Shown piece after piece: positions 43,726 to 52,782 of a DNA stretch of 64,000 nt. The stretch spans positions 62,001-126,000 of the forward strand of contig NZ_JXIQ01000016.1 of assembly GCF_000934845.1 (NCBI RefSeq). The letters are read 5' to 3'. The translations under genes and the position numbers were made by a program. Position 1 is the stretch's first letter. Each line of letters starts with the position of its first letter. Source of the stretch: Mesobacillus subterraneus (GTDB lineage: Bacteria > Bacillota > Bacilli > Bacillales > Cytobacillaceae). The notes beneath the pieces are model-generated. The model searched no databases. It saw only the letters and a list, made by a program, of their open reading frames with translations, and was not told where the DNA came from.

Positions 43726-44493
43726 ATGAAAATGAGCGAGATAAAAGCAATGGTGACTGGAGGCGCATCCGGGTTAGGGGAAGCGACGGTGCAAAGGATT
43801 GTCGAGCAAGGGGGAAAAGCGGCCATTCTGGATTTATCTGTTGAACGCGGTGAAGCTCAAGTGCAACAAATGGGAGAGAATGTTCTTTTTATCAAAACGG
43901 ATGTGACGAGTGAGGAAGAAGTTAGGAATGCCGTTCATAAAGCAAGCGAGTCATTCGGTTCGATCAACACGGTTGTAAACTGTGCCGGGATCGGCGTTGC
44001 CGGAAAGCTGCTATCAAGAAAAGGCGTTCACTCCCTGGAGATGTTTTCAAAGGTCATTTCCATCAACTTAATTGGAACCTTCAATGTCATCAGGCTTGCG
44101 TCCGAGCAAATAGCTCAAAATGACCGAAATGATGTTGGCGAGAGAGGAGTCATCATCAATACTGCATCCGTTGCCGCGTTCGACGGTCAGATCGGGCAAG
44201 CCGCATACAGCGCTTCAAAGGGTGGAGTGGTAGGCATGACGCTGCCAATCGCAAGGGAACTTGCTGGATACGGCATCAGAGTGATGACGATAGCACCCGG
44301 TCTATTCCATACGCCAATGTTCGATTTGCTTCCAGCTGAAGCAAGGGAAGCGCTCGGAAAAACGGTGCCTTTCCCGCAGCGCCTTGGCTACCCGGAGGAG
44401 TTTGCTCAGCTCGTTGAAAGTATTATGGTCAATCCGATGCTCAACGGCGAAACAATTCGTCTGGATGGAGCAATCAGAATGCAGCCGAAATGA
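43726..44493 (+). CDS. Short-chain dehydrogenase, 3-hydroxyacyl-CoA dehydrogenase type
   Basis: A 255-residue SDR (a start at 43732, two codons later, is equally possible; AGGTCAGG is upstream). The cofactor motif [12 protein letters not shown] is near residues 11-22, NCAGIG near 90, catalytic Ser in [12 protein letters not shown] and Tyr-Lys in AAYSASKGG near 168-176. The [13 protein letters not shown] stretch resembles type 2 3-hydroxyacyl-CoA dehydrogenases (HSD10 group), which oxidise 3-hydroxyacyl-CoA in beta-oxidation. It has its own sigma-54 promoter and upstream dyad, matching those of the acyl-CoA operon at 47075, so the two are probably co-regulated. Confidence 0.85.
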   Translation: MKMSEIKAMVTGGASGLGEATVQRIVEQGGKAAILDLSVERGEAQVQQMGENVLFIKTDVTSEEEVRNAVHKASESFGSINTVVNCAGIGVAGKLLSRKGVHSLEMFSKVISINLIGTFNVIRLASEQIAQNDRNDVGERGVIINTASVAAFDGQIGQAAYSASKGGVVGMTLPIARELAGYGIRVMTIAPGLFHTPMFDLLPAEAREALGKTVPFPQRLGYPEEFAQLVESIMVNPMLNGETIRLDGAIRMQPK

Positions 44494-44503
44494 TCATGAT
44501 ATC

Positions 44504-44534
44504 AAAACCTGCTCTTCACCTGGGCAGGTTTTTT
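44504..44534 (+). terminator. Terminator of the SDR gene
   Basis: AAACCTGC and GCAGGTTT stem with 11-base loop, then a T run. Confidence 0.85.
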
Positions 44535-44614
44535 CATGATTAAAAAGTGAAGTTTTTCTCAAAGTGTAATATAATTAAAATATTCAGAAATTTTTAACGG
44601 GAGGAGGGAAAAGA

Positions 44615-46651
44615 ATGCTGGAATTCAGGGACATCGTGACCCCTGTGGACTGTCTGGTGACAGAGACAACCACTTTGCAAGAAGCGGTCGAAATCTTCAT
44701 GGAAAAGAAATGGAATCTCCTACCCGTTACGGATCTTGAAAGGAATCTGCTTGGCGTTTTTACTCGCAGCGGTTTGTATCAAATGATCCTTGAAGGCAAC
44801 CCCCTTGAAACGGCTATCCAACCATATATAAAGAAGGAAGCGCGATCGATTCGAATCGATACTCCTTATAATGAGATCGAGCAAGCGGTAAAAACAAGCC
44901 AGGTAGGTACTGGTGTAGTGCTGGATGAACAGGATAAGGTCATCGGTTTGCTAACGAAGACCGAAATGGTGCTCGCACTGCTAAAATCTGCGAATACTCT
45001 TAAGGAACAATTGGAAACAATCCTTCAGCACTCCAATATCGGTGTGCTCATGACGGACGGCAGCCAGCAGATGATTTATGCGAATGAAGCGTTTGCGAAA
45101 ATCAGCGGACGGACTGTTGCTTCCATTATGTCCCGGAAGCTCGGCGATATTTTTCCTGGATTGCTGAATGGAGATGACATGCCTCATCATTATGAAAAAT
45201 TCAAATCAATTCTCCATGTTTCTTCCTATGAAACAGTGAATCATGAAGAAGGGAAAATCCTGTTATTCCAGGATATATCCGAACTTGAAAAGATGGCAGA
45301 AGAACTAGAGACGGTCAAAAAACTTAAACTGACAATCGAAACGACACTGGAGTATGCATATGATGGAATCTTGATGACAGATGAAAAGAATAGAATCACC
45401 ATGGTCAGTCCGCCTATGCTCGAACTGTTCAGCCTGGAAAAAAATGAAGTGCTGCACAAACCAGTCGAGCAAGTACTCCCGCAACTGAAGCTTGGCAATG
45501 TGTTCCAGTCAGAAATGGCGGAAGTCAGCGATTTTAACGAGATGAACGGAATTCGATATATTGTCAACCGAATTCCTATTAAAAAGGACGGCAAGGTGAT
45601 TGGAGCAATTGGAAAAGTGATGTTTCGCCAGTTGAATGAGGTTAGCGAGTTGTTCAAGCGACTTCAAAAGGCGGAAAACAAGGCAAGCTTTTTTCATGAG
45701 CAGCTGCAAAAATCAGAATCGGCGAGGTTCACATGGGATCATATCTTCAGCAAGGATCCTTACATGGAAAAATTAAAGAAAAGTGCAGCAAAAGCAGCGA
45801 AAGGCAGATCCACTGTACTAATCAGGGGGGAAAGTGGTACAGGAAAGGAATTATTCGCGCATGCCATCCATAACAGCAGTGCCCGCAGTGAAAGGAAGTT
45901 TATTGTCGTCAATTGTGCAGCCATCCCAGAGGATCTGTTGGAATCAGAGTTTTTCGGTTATGAAGAAGGCGCCTTTACAGGGGCAAAACTGCGCGGCAAA
46001 ATTGGCAAGTTTGATCTTGCGAATGGTGGGACGCTATTCCTTGATGAAATCGGCGATATGTCCCTGTCGCTTCAGGCAAAGCTGCTAAGAGTTCTGCAGG
46101 AACGGGAATTTTACAGGGTGGGTGGAAACGTGCGGGTGAAGGTCGATGTCCGTATCATTGCTGCTACAAACCGAAACCTGGAAGAGATGGTGAGACAGGG
46201 GAAATTTAGAGAGGACTTATATTATCGCTTGAATGTTATTTCGCTGAATATTCCGCCGCTTAGGGATCGTGTTCAAGATGTTGAATATTTAATTATGGAA
46301 TTAATGAAGGAGTTGAATTCGATGCTTGGTACGAGCATCACAGGCATTGCTTCTTCGGCAAAAACTGCACTCCTTCGCTACGAGTGGCCGGGCAATGTGC
46401 GTGAATTGCGGAACGTCCTAGAACGCGCCATGACCTTTGCCGAGCATGGAAAAATACAGGCAGAGGACCTGCCGGATTACTTGCTTTCCCCACTTACCGA
46501 ACAAATCAGCCTTGCAGAAGATGCTGAGCTTGGTGCGATCAGAAAGGCACTCTCCCAGACAAATGGCAACAAAGCAAAGGCAGCAAAACTATTGGGGATC
46601 AGCCGTTCAGGATTGTATGAAAAAATAAAGAAATACCAGCTGAGCGTGTAA
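44615..46651 (+). CDS. Sigma-54-dependent activator with CBS and PAS domains
   Basis: A 678-residue enhancer-binding protein. A CBS pair fills residues 1-120 (VDCLVTETTTLQEAVEIFMEKKWNLLPVTD). Two PAS-like domains follow (about 130-225 and 240-345; ILQHSNIGVLMTDGSQQMIYANEAFAKISG). The AAA+ domain has Walker A GESGTGKE near 405, GAFTGA near 452 (contacts sigma-54), and ALLRYEWPGNVREL near 590. A Fis-type helix-turn-helix ends the protein (NGNKAKAAKLLGISRSGLYEKI). CBS domains often bind adenosyl compounds, so it may sense adenylate or CoA metabolites. It lies between two operons with sigma-54 promoters and matching dyads, its likely targets. Confidence 0.92.
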   Translation: MLEFRDIVTPVDCLVTETTTLQEAVEIFMEKKWNLLPVTDLERNLLGVFTRSGLYQMILEGNPLETAIQPYIKKEARSIRIDTPYNEIEQAVKTSQVGTGVVLDEQDKVIGLLTKTEMVLALLKSANTLKEQLETILQHSNIGVLMTDGSQQMIYANEAFAKISGRTVASIMSRKLGDIFPGLLNGDDMPHHYEKFKSILHVSSYETVNHEEGKILLFQDISELEKMAEELETVKKLKLTIETTLEYAYDGILMTDEKNRITMVSPPMLELFSLEKNEVLHKPVEQVLPQLKLGNVFQSEMAEVSDFNEMNGIRYIVNRIPIKKDGKVIGAIGKVMFRQLNEVSELFKRLQKAENKASFFHEQLQKSESARFTWDHIFSKDPYMEKLKKSAAKAAKGRSTVLIRGESGTGKELFAHAIHNSSARSERKFIVVNCAAIPEDLLESEFFGYEEGAFTGAKLRGKIGKFDLANGGTLFLDEIGDMSLSLQAKLLRVLQEREFYRVGGNVRVKVDVRIIAATNRNLEEMVRQGKFREDLYYRLNVISLNIPPLRDRVQDVEYLIMELMKELNSMLGTSITGIASSAKTALLRYEWPGNVRELRNVLERAMTFAEHGKIQAEDLPDYLLSPLTEQISLAEDAELGAIRKALSQTNGNKAKAAKLLGISRSGLYEKIKKYQLSV

Positions 46652-46698
46652 GGGGCTTTATGAAAGATTTTTCATCTTGATTATTGAGAGTTGTACCA

Positions 46699-46838
46699 AA
46701 CTGGGAAAAACACGTGTTTTTTTCCAGTTCGCCAATAAATCCTGGAAATCGCCAATAAAATGAAAAAATCGCCAATAAAGTTGTGAACTCCGCCAATAAA
46801 TGAAAAAAATCGCCAATAAAAATAGGAAATCGCCAATA
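46699..46838 (-). repeat. 140-bp element: hairpin plus six phased TCGCCAATA copies
   Basis: The mirror image of 26021-26160 and exactly the same length. TCGCCAATA copies begin at 46729, 46749, 46769, 46790 (first base C), 46810 and 46830, spaced 20, 20, 21, 20, 20. The hairpin at 46699-46729 has CTGG and CCAG arms around a near-palindrome, AAAAACACGTGTTTTT. It lies after the activator gene and could also act as its terminator. Confidence 0.93.
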
Positions 46839-46929
46839 TCGCTTTTATTTCACGTCTGAATTAACACCAATCAGTATATTATAAGCAATTTTCCGTCGAG
46901 TTGAATCTTCTCACTATATGTCCAAACAC

Positions 46930-46950
46930 AGTGTCCAATTTCTGGACACT
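46930..46950. promoter_or_regulatory. Candidate upstream activator site for the acyl-CoA operon
   Basis: AGTGTCC-N7-GGACACT, perfect 7-bp arms, about 59 bp upstream of the -24 element. It matches the dyad at 43610-43630. Confidence 0.75.
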
Positions 46951-47008
46951 ATGCAGCACATTCTCGCCAATTCCTGCCAGATTCATCGCGTTTATCACTT
47001 TTTGAAAA

Positions 47009-47025
47009 TTGGCATAATTATTGCA
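47009..47025 (+). promoter_or_regulatory. Sigma-54 (-24/-12) promoter of the acyl-CoA operon
   Basis: TTGGCATAATTATTGCA: GG, 10 bases, GC; very close to the TGGCAC-N5-TTGCA consensus. The first gene begins 50 bp further on. Confidence 0.85.
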
Positions 47026-47074
47026 TATAAAAACATGAATGCGCTTTCAGAAATAACCAAGGAGGAAATATTGT

Positions 47075-48586
47075 ATGGATATCGGATCCTATTTAGCACA
47101 AAATGCTAGGAAAACACCGGAGAAGCTTGCGATCGAATGTGAGGGAAGGAGCTATACCTACAAGCAGTTTAACGAGGAAGTAAACAAGCTAGCCCATGGA
47201 CTGCTCAGGATGGGAATGAGCAAAGGCGATAAAATTGCGTTAATGATGAAAAACTCCGATCAATTTGTGTTTGCATTTTTTGCAGGCGCGAAAATTGGAG
47301 CGGTTATCGTACCGGTAAACTTCCGTCTGACAGCCTCCGAGGTTCATTACATACTCGAACAGTCCGGTACAGTACTGGTTATATGCGATGATGAGTATGA
47401 GGAAATCATCACTTCAGCACGTGAAGGAACAAATGTAGCTCATGTCATTACAGCTGGAACTTCCAAAACGGTTGGACATCATTCCTTTGCGAGTGTCCTT
47501 TCCACTGATGTCACCAATCCACAAATGGAGATCAGCGAAGACGATGATCTTGAAATCCTCTATACATCTGGGACGACCGGCCGGCCAAAAGGTGCCCTTT
47601 TTGACCATAAACGGGTCTTTAATGTTGGTCTGACGATGATGATCACCATGGGCATTAACCAGGAGGAACGAATCCTCCACATCGCCCCGCTGTTTCACTC
47701 GGCTCAGCTTAATTTATTCCTGGTGTCAGGCGTCGTACTTGGCGCAACCCATATCATCCATCGAGATTTCCACCCGGTGACTACTCTGCAGTCGATTCAA
47801 GAAGATAAAATTACCCACTTTTTTGGAGTCCCTGCCATGTATAACTTTATCCTTCAGGTGCCGAATGCAGCAGATTATGATCTTTCGTCGATTAAAAGAT
47901 GTGGCTATGGCGCTGCCCCAATGGCGCCGGAGCTCGTCCGTAAGAGCATGGAACTATTCAGGACGGACCAGTTTTACAATCTTTGCGGTTTGACAGAAGC
48001 TGGCCCAGGCGGTATCCTGCTTGGTCCTGAAGGCCATAAACATCACCTTGGCAAAGGAGGAAAATCAGCATTCCTGACTGAAGCGAGGGTTGTCGATGGA
48101 GAAGGAATAGACATCATGCCTGGTGCAGTCGGGGAGTTCATCATCAAAGGGGAATCGATTATGAAAGAGTACTATAAGAAGCCGGAGGAAACGGCGAAAA
48201 CAATCAAGGAAGGCTGGCTGTACACTGGTGACTTGGCAACGATCGATGAAAATGGATATATTACGCTAGTCGATCGGAAAAAAGACATGATTATTTCCGG
48301 TGGCGAAAATGTCTATTCGATTGAAGTCGAAGAAGTCCTCTATGAGCACCCCGCCGTTTTGGAGGCGGCTATAATCGGACTGCCGGATGAGGTATGGGGT
48401 GAAGCTGTCTGTGCAGTCATTGTGCCTAAAAAGGATGCAATGGTGGATGAGCAGGAGCTGAAGAGTTTTTGCCGCCAAAAACTTGCAGGCTATAAAATTC
48501 CGAGAAAAATATTTATCGAAGAAGCATTGCCTAGAAATGCTTCAGGTAAAATTTTAAAATACCAGCTTCGCCAGAAACTAGTTTGA
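47075..48586 (+). CDS. AMP-forming acyl-CoA synthetase
   Basis: A 503-residue adenylate-forming enzyme with the P-loop-like A3 motif YTSGTTGRPKG near residues 163-173, the A5 motif NLCGLTEAGPG near 302, YTGDLATIDENGYI near 383 with the conserved Asp, and GGENVYSIEVEEVL near 408. C-terminal PRNASGKILKYQLR holds the catalytic Lys. It activates a carboxylic acid, probably a fatty or aromatic acid, as its CoA thioester. First gene of the sigma-54 operon; GGAGG upstream. Confidence 0.9.
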   Translation: MDIGSYLAQNARKTPEKLAIECEGRSYTYKQFNEEVNKLAHGLLRMGMSKGDKIALMMKNSDQFVFAFFAGAKIGAVIVPVNFRLTASEVHYILEQSGTVLVICDDEYEEIITSAREGTNVAHVITAGTSKTVGHHSFASVLSTDVTNPQMEISEDDDLEILYTSGTTGRPKGALFDHKRVFNVGLTMMITMGINQEERILHIAPLFHSAQLNLFLVSGVVLGATHIIHRDFHPVTTLQSIQEDKITHFFGVPAMYNFILQVPNAADYDLSSIKRCGYGAAPMAPELVRKSMELFRTDQFYNLCGLTEAGPGGILLGPEGHKHHLGKGGKSAFLTEARVVDGEGIDIMPGAVGEFIIKGESIMKEYYKKPEETAKTIKEGWLYTGDLATIDENGYITLVDRKKDMIISGGENVYSIEVEEVLYEHPAVLEAAIIGLPDEVWGEAVCAVIVPKKDAMVDEQELKSFCRQKLAGYKIPRKIFIEEALPRNASGKILKYQLRQKLV

Positions 48587-48601
48587 GAGGGGAGAAGCAG
48601 G

Positions 48602-49747
48602 ATGAAACACCCTTATTTAACGGATGACCATGAAATTTTTCGCAGGTCACTGAGAAAATTTTTAGAGAAAGAGGCATACCCTTTCTACGACCAATGGGAA
48701 GAGGAGCGGATGATCCCACGCTCCTTCTGGAGAAAAATGGGTGATCAAGGTTACCTCTGCCCTGATATTGACGAAGCATACGGAGGAAGCGAAGTAGACT
48801 GGGGTTTTGCAGTTGTCATCAATGAAGAACTAGAGCGGGTAGGCTCAGGCCTCGTTGGCGTTGGATTGCATAATGACATCGTAGTGCCTTATATCACAGC
48901 ATACGGGACAGAAGAGCAGAAAAAACGCTGGCTGCCAAAATCTACGACGGGTGAAATCATTACCGCGATTGCGATGACAGAGCCGGGGGCAGGATCGGAC
49001 CTGGCAAATATCCAGACGACAGCAGTCCTTGACGGTGATCACTATATTTTAAATGGACAAAAAACATTCATCACCAACGGAATCCAGTCTGATTTGGTAG
49101 TTGTAGCCTGTAAAACCGATCCAAAAGCAAACCCAAAGCATAAAGGAGTGAGCTTGCTTGTCGTTGAGCGGGATACACCAGGCTTTTCACGAGGAAGAAA
49201 ACTGAATAAGGTAGGATTGCACTGCCAGGATACCGCAGAGCTCATTTTTGAGGATTGCTTGGTACCAAAGGAGAACTTGTTGGGGGAAGAAGGAAAAGGT
49301 TTTGTCTATTTAATGGAAAAGCTTCAGCAGGAACGGCTTTTGGTTGCGATTGCTGCCCAGATAACATCGGAGGTCATGCTGAAGCAAACAATCGATTATG
49401 TCAAAAGCCGAGAAGCGTTTGGCAAACCGATCAGCAAATTTCAGAACACGCAGTTCAAGATTGTCGAGATGGCGACAGAAATCGAAATGGGCAGAGCTTT
49501 CATCGACCAGCTGATTGCCGAGCACATCGAAGGAAAGGAGGTTGTCACAAAGGTTTCGATGGCAAAATGGAAGCTCACAGACAGCGCTAGGAAAATTGCC
49601 TCGGAATGCATGCAGCTTCATGGGGGTTATGGATATATGGAAGAATACGAGATTGCGAGAAGATTCCGTGATATTCCGGTTGCCAGTATCTATGCTGGAA
49701 CAAACGAAATCATGAAAACCATCATTGCTAAAAATATGGGGTTATAG
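48602..49747 (+). CDS. Acyl-CoA dehydrogenase
   Basis: A 381-residue FAD flavoprotein. Motifs: AMTEPGAGSDLANIQTTA near residues 121-138, KTFITNG near 152, and GGYGYMEEYEIARRFRDIPVASIYAGTNEI near 340-370. The last motif has Ala where medium-chain enzymes carry the catalytic Glu (EGT), so the base is probably elsewhere, as in isovaleryl- and long-chain-type enzymes. It forms the trans-2-enoyl-CoA. It starts 15 bp after the ligase gene. Confidence 0.92.
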   Translation: MKHPYLTDDHEIFRRSLRKFLEKEAYPFYDQWEEERMIPRSFWRKMGDQGYLCPDIDEAYGGSEVDWGFAVVINEELERVGSGLVGVGLHNDIVVPYITAYGTEEQKKRWLPKSTTGEIITAIAMTEPGAGSDLANIQTTAVLDGDHYILNGQKTFITNGIQSDLVVVACKTDPKANPKHKGVSLLVVERDTPGFSRGRKLNKVGLHCQDTAELIFEDCLVPKENLLGEEGKGFVYLMEKLQQERLLVAIAAQITSEVMLKQTIDYVKSREAFGKPISKFQNTQFKIVEMATEIEMGRAFIDQLIAEHIEGKEVVTKVSMAKWKLTDSARKIASECMQLHGGYGYMEEYEIARRFRDIPVASIYAGTNEIMKTIIAKNMGL

Positions 49748-49778
49748 ATAAAAAGATTTTTGGAAAGGAAGAGGAAAC

Positions 49779-50933
49779 ATGCGCGAAGTGGTAATCGTTG
49801 AAGCTGTCAGGACACCTGTCGGCAGGAGAAAAGGGTTGTTAAAGGATATCAGGTCGGATGAGCTAGCGGCACTAGTTTTGAAAGAGGTTGTCAAGCGGGC
49901 TGGCATCGACGCCGGTCTTGTCGAAGATGTCATTTTGGGGTGTGTGACACAATCAGGAGAACAGGCCGGGGATATTGCTAGGGTAGCTGCCTTGACTGCC
50001 GGTTTCCCAATTGAAGTACCAGGAACAACAATAGACCGCCAGTGCGGGTCTAGTCAGCAGGCCGTCCATTTTGCTGCACAGGCAATTCTTGCAGGGGACA
50101 TGGATGTCGTCATTGCCGGCGGCGTTGAAAATATGACTCGTGTTCCAATGGGGTCTAATTACCAGGATGCCCACCCTTTTAGTTCTAAATTAAGAGAACA
50201 ACACGAGATGATTCATCAGGGAATATCTGCAGAACGAATCGCAGAGAAATACGGTTTTACTCGCCAGGAGCTTGATGAATTCTCTGCTGAAAGTCACCGC
50301 CGTGCTTTGAAGGCGCAGGCCGAGGGTTATTTTAAAAAAGAAATCATGCCCCTTGAGGTAACACTTGAAAATGGGGAGACCACTTGGATGTCGGAGGACT
50401 CCGGCCCGCGGGAAGGAACAACACCAGAGGTATTGGCCGGGCTGAAAACGGTGTTTAAAGAGGATGGCGTCATCCATGCTGGGAACTCAAGCCAGATCAG
50501 TGACGGTGCAGGAGCACTGCTGTTGATGAACCGTGAAAAAGCAGAAGAGCTCGGCTTGAAACCGCGCTTTAAGGTCCATACAAGGGTAGTCGTAGGATCA
50601 GACCCGACACTGATGCTGTTAGGGCCGATTCCGGCAACAGAAAAGGTGCTCGAAAAAGCCGGATTGAAGCTGGAGGACATCGATGTATTCGAGGTCAATG
50701 AAGCCTTTGCACCTGTGCCAATGGCATGGCTGAAGGAAACTGGTGCGGATCCTGAAAAGCTCAATCCAAACGGCGGAGCAATTGCGCTTGGACACCCTCT
50801 TGGGGCAAGCGGCGCCCGCCTGATGATCTCGATGCTGCACGAGCTTGAACGGACTGGTGGCAGATTTGGATTGCAAACGATGTGTGAAGGCCATGGCATG
50901 GCGAACGCAACCATTATCGAGCGGTTAGATTAG
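49779..50933 (+). CDS. Thiolase (acetyl-CoA C-acyltransferase)
   Basis: A 384-residue thiolase. The acyl-carrying Cys is in DRQCGSSQQAVHF near residues 87-99, NEAFAPVP near 308, the His in GGAIALGHPLGASGARL near 334-350, and the second Cys in MCEGHGMANATI near the end. This C-terminal form (CEGHG rather than CIGGG) occurs in a thiolase subgroup. It cleaves 3-ketoacyl-CoA to acetyl-CoA. Third gene of the operon. Confidence 0.92.
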   Translation: MREVVIVEAVRTPVGRRKGLLKDIRSDELAALVLKEVVKRAGIDAGLVEDVILGCVTQSGEQAGDIARVAALTAGFPIEVPGTTIDRQCGSSQQAVHFAAQAILAGDMDVVIAGGVENMTRVPMGSNYQDAHPFSSKLREQHEMIHQGISAERIAEKYGFTRQELDEFSAESHRRALKAQAEGYFKKEIMPLEVTLENGETTWMSEDSGPREGTTPEVLAGLKTVFKEDGVIHAGNSSQISDGAGALLLMNREKAEELGLKPRFKVHTRVVVGSDPTLMLLGPIPATEKVLEKAGLKLEDIDVFEVNEAFAPVPMAWLKETGADPEKLNPNGGAIALGHPLGASGARLMISMLHELERTGGRFGLQTMCEGHGMANATIIERLD

Positions 50934-50941
50934 ATTTTTCT

Positions 50942-50986
50942 ATTGGTGACCGAAATCAGCGAAATGGAGAAAAAGAGGTCACCAAT
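50942..50986 (+). other. Intercistronic hairpin
   Basis: ATTGGTGACC at 50942 and GGTCACCAAT at 50977 are perfect 10-bp arms with a 25-base A/G-rich loop and no T run. It lies between the thiolase and the second ligase, and may be a processing or attenuation site or a short palindromic repeat. Confidence 0.6.
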
Positions 50987-51048
50987 CGGAGTTCCATATA
51001 CAGCTTCTCTGAAAAGCATAAAATGACATTTCATTAGGAGGAATGTAA

Positions 51049-52620
51049 ATGAGCACAACAATCGGCAAAATTTTTGACCTGACCGTAATGAAGTTTCCGA
51101 ACAAGGAAGCCCTCTATGATGTCCGCAGAAATGTCCGTTATACGTACAGCGAATGGAATGATGAGGTAAATCGGCTTGCCAATGCGCTTCTCGCTGAAGG
51201 GGTGAAAAAAGGAGACAGGGTTTCTACCTTCACCTTTAACACAGAGGAGCTGGGCACCGCGTTTTTTGCTTGCGCAAAGATTGGTGCTGTTTTCAATCCT
51301 ATTAATTTCAGGTTGCAGGGGGAAGAGGTCGCGTTTATTCTAAAAGACGCTGAGCCGAAGGTAGTTATTTTTGAAAAAGCAGTTGAGCAAGTGATTGCAT
51401 CGATTGAAAACATGTTTCCGCATATCTCTTTCTGGTTTATCGATGAAAATGCCCCAGAATATGCACAGAGTTATCACGAAAAAGTGAAAGCGGCTGAGCC
51501 TAAGCCAGTTGAAATGAATGTTCAAGAGGATGACCTGTACGCAATCATGTATACAAGCGGTACGACCGGCAGGCCAAAGGGAGTCATGCACAAGCATCGA
51601 AATATGGTCGAACAAAGCATGCTTGTTATCGGTTCAACGAAATTGGATGCAGGTGATAATGGCCTAGTGACTGCGCCAATGTTCCACTGCGCTGAACTGC
51701 ATTGCGCTTTCCTGCCGAGAGTCCATGTCGGTGGCAGCAATGTCATCCTCCATCAATTTGCTCCGAAGAAAGTGCTTGAACTGATAGGTTCCGAAAAAAT
51801 AACCAAGTTCTTCGCTGCGCCAACGATGTGGAATATGCTTTTACAGGAGAATCTATCAGACTATCATATTGAAAGTCTGAAGCTTGGATTATATGGAGCA
51901 GCTCCGATGGCGCCATCGCTTGTCCATGCCTGCCATGAGCGACTTGGCATCAAACTTGTTCAGGCTTATGGAATGACGGAAATGGGTCCGGCGATCACCT
52001 TCCTTTCCGAGGATGACCAACTGACTAAAGCAGGTGCAGCTGGTCAGGCTTGCCTAAACCACGAAATCAGGATTGTCCGCCCGAATGAGGAGGGTCCGTC
52101 CGAACCGGAAGACGTCCTTCCGCCTGGAGAAAGCGGGGAAATAATCGTCCAAGGTCCATGCATGATGTCCGGCTATTTCCATCGAGAAGAAGCAACAGAA
52201 AAAGCGTTATACAAGGGTTGGTACCATTCTGGAGATATCGGTTACCTTGATGAAGATGGTTTTCTGTGGGTGAAGGACAGGGTGGATGACATGATCATCA
52301 GCGGCGGGGAAAATATTTATCCGCGTGAGGTCGAGGACGTACTTCATGCCCATGAAGGGGTGCTTGACGTCGCGATTGTCGGGCAGCCTGATGACCGCTG
52401 GGGTGAATCTGTAACAGCCTTTGTTGTGAAAAAAGATCCGCAGCTGTCAGAAGAAGCTCTGGACGAATGGTGCAAAAACAGCGACAGCCTGGCAAATTAC
52501 AAACGGCCTCGCAAGTACATTTTCGTCGATGTGTTGCCGCGGAATGCGAGCGGAAAAATCCAGAAATTCATGCTGCGTAAACAGATGGAAGATATGGTTT
52601 CAAAAGGGATGCTGACTTAA
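51049..52620 (+). CDS. Long-chain acyl-CoA synthetase, FadD-like
   Basis: A 523-residue adenylate-forming enzyme: YTSGTTGRPKGVMHKHRN near residues 167-184, QAYGMTEMGPA near 305, YHSGDIGYLDEDGFLWVKDR near 393-412 and GGENIYPREVEDVL near 421; PRNASGKIQKFMLR near the end. It is clearly distinct from the ligase at 47075, so probably takes a different chain length. AGGAGG upstream. Confidence 0.9.
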   Translation: MSTTIGKIFDLTVMKFPNKEALYDVRRNVRYTYSEWNDEVNRLANALLAEGVKKGDRVSTFTFNTEELGTAFFACAKIGAVFNPINFRLQGEEVAFILKDAEPKVVIFEKAVEQVIASIENMFPHISFWFIDENAPEYAQSYHEKVKAAEPKPVEMNVQEDDLYAIMYTSGTTGRPKGVMHKHRNMVEQSMLVIGSTKLDAGDNGLVTAPMFHCAELHCAFLPRVHVGGSNVILHQFAPKKVLELIGSEKITKFFAAPTMWNMLLQENLSDYHIESLKLGLYGAAPMAPSLVHACHERLGIKLVQAYGMTEMGPAITFLSEDDQLTKAGAAGQACLNHEIRIVRPNEEGPSEPEDVLPPGESGEIIVQGPCMMSGYFHREEATEKALYKGWYHSGDIGYLDEDGFLWVKDRVDDMIISGGENIYPREVEDVLHAHEGVLDVAIVGQPDDRWGESVTAFVVKKDPQLSEEALDEWCKNSDSLANYKRPRKYIFVDVLPRNASGKIQKFMLRKQMEDMVSKGMLT

Positions 52621-52639
52621 CGGAAAGGTTTGTAAAAAA

Positions 52640-52753
52640 ATGTTGAAGGATATTAAAATTATAGACTCCACGAATTATATCCCGAGTCCGTTTGTAACAC
52701 TGAGGCTAGCGGAATTTGGGGCAGTAAGGAAGCAGGGAAATAAATATTCTTAA
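52640..52753 (+). pseudogene. Relic of a CaiB/BaiF family CoA-transferase gene
   Basis: A 37-codon frame whose product begins LKDIKIIDSTNYIPSPF and goes on VTLRLAEFGA, matching the N-terminus of class III CoA-transferases (pattern I-x-I-D-x-T-x3-P-x-PF-x-T-x-RLAE-x-GA). Homology stops abruptly after GA, where the family continues with VIKVE, and the frame ends within 12 codons. A GGAAAGG ribosome site is still present. The remaining 360 or so residues are missing, so this is the scar of a deletion. Confidence 0.75.
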
Positions 52754-52782
52754 TTTGCTTTGCGGAAGGGGAATGGTTAATT

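Noticed and set aside
50327-50914. 195-codon open frame on the minus strand
   Set aside because: Antisense to the thiolase gene; Ser/Pro-rich product typical of a shadow frame.
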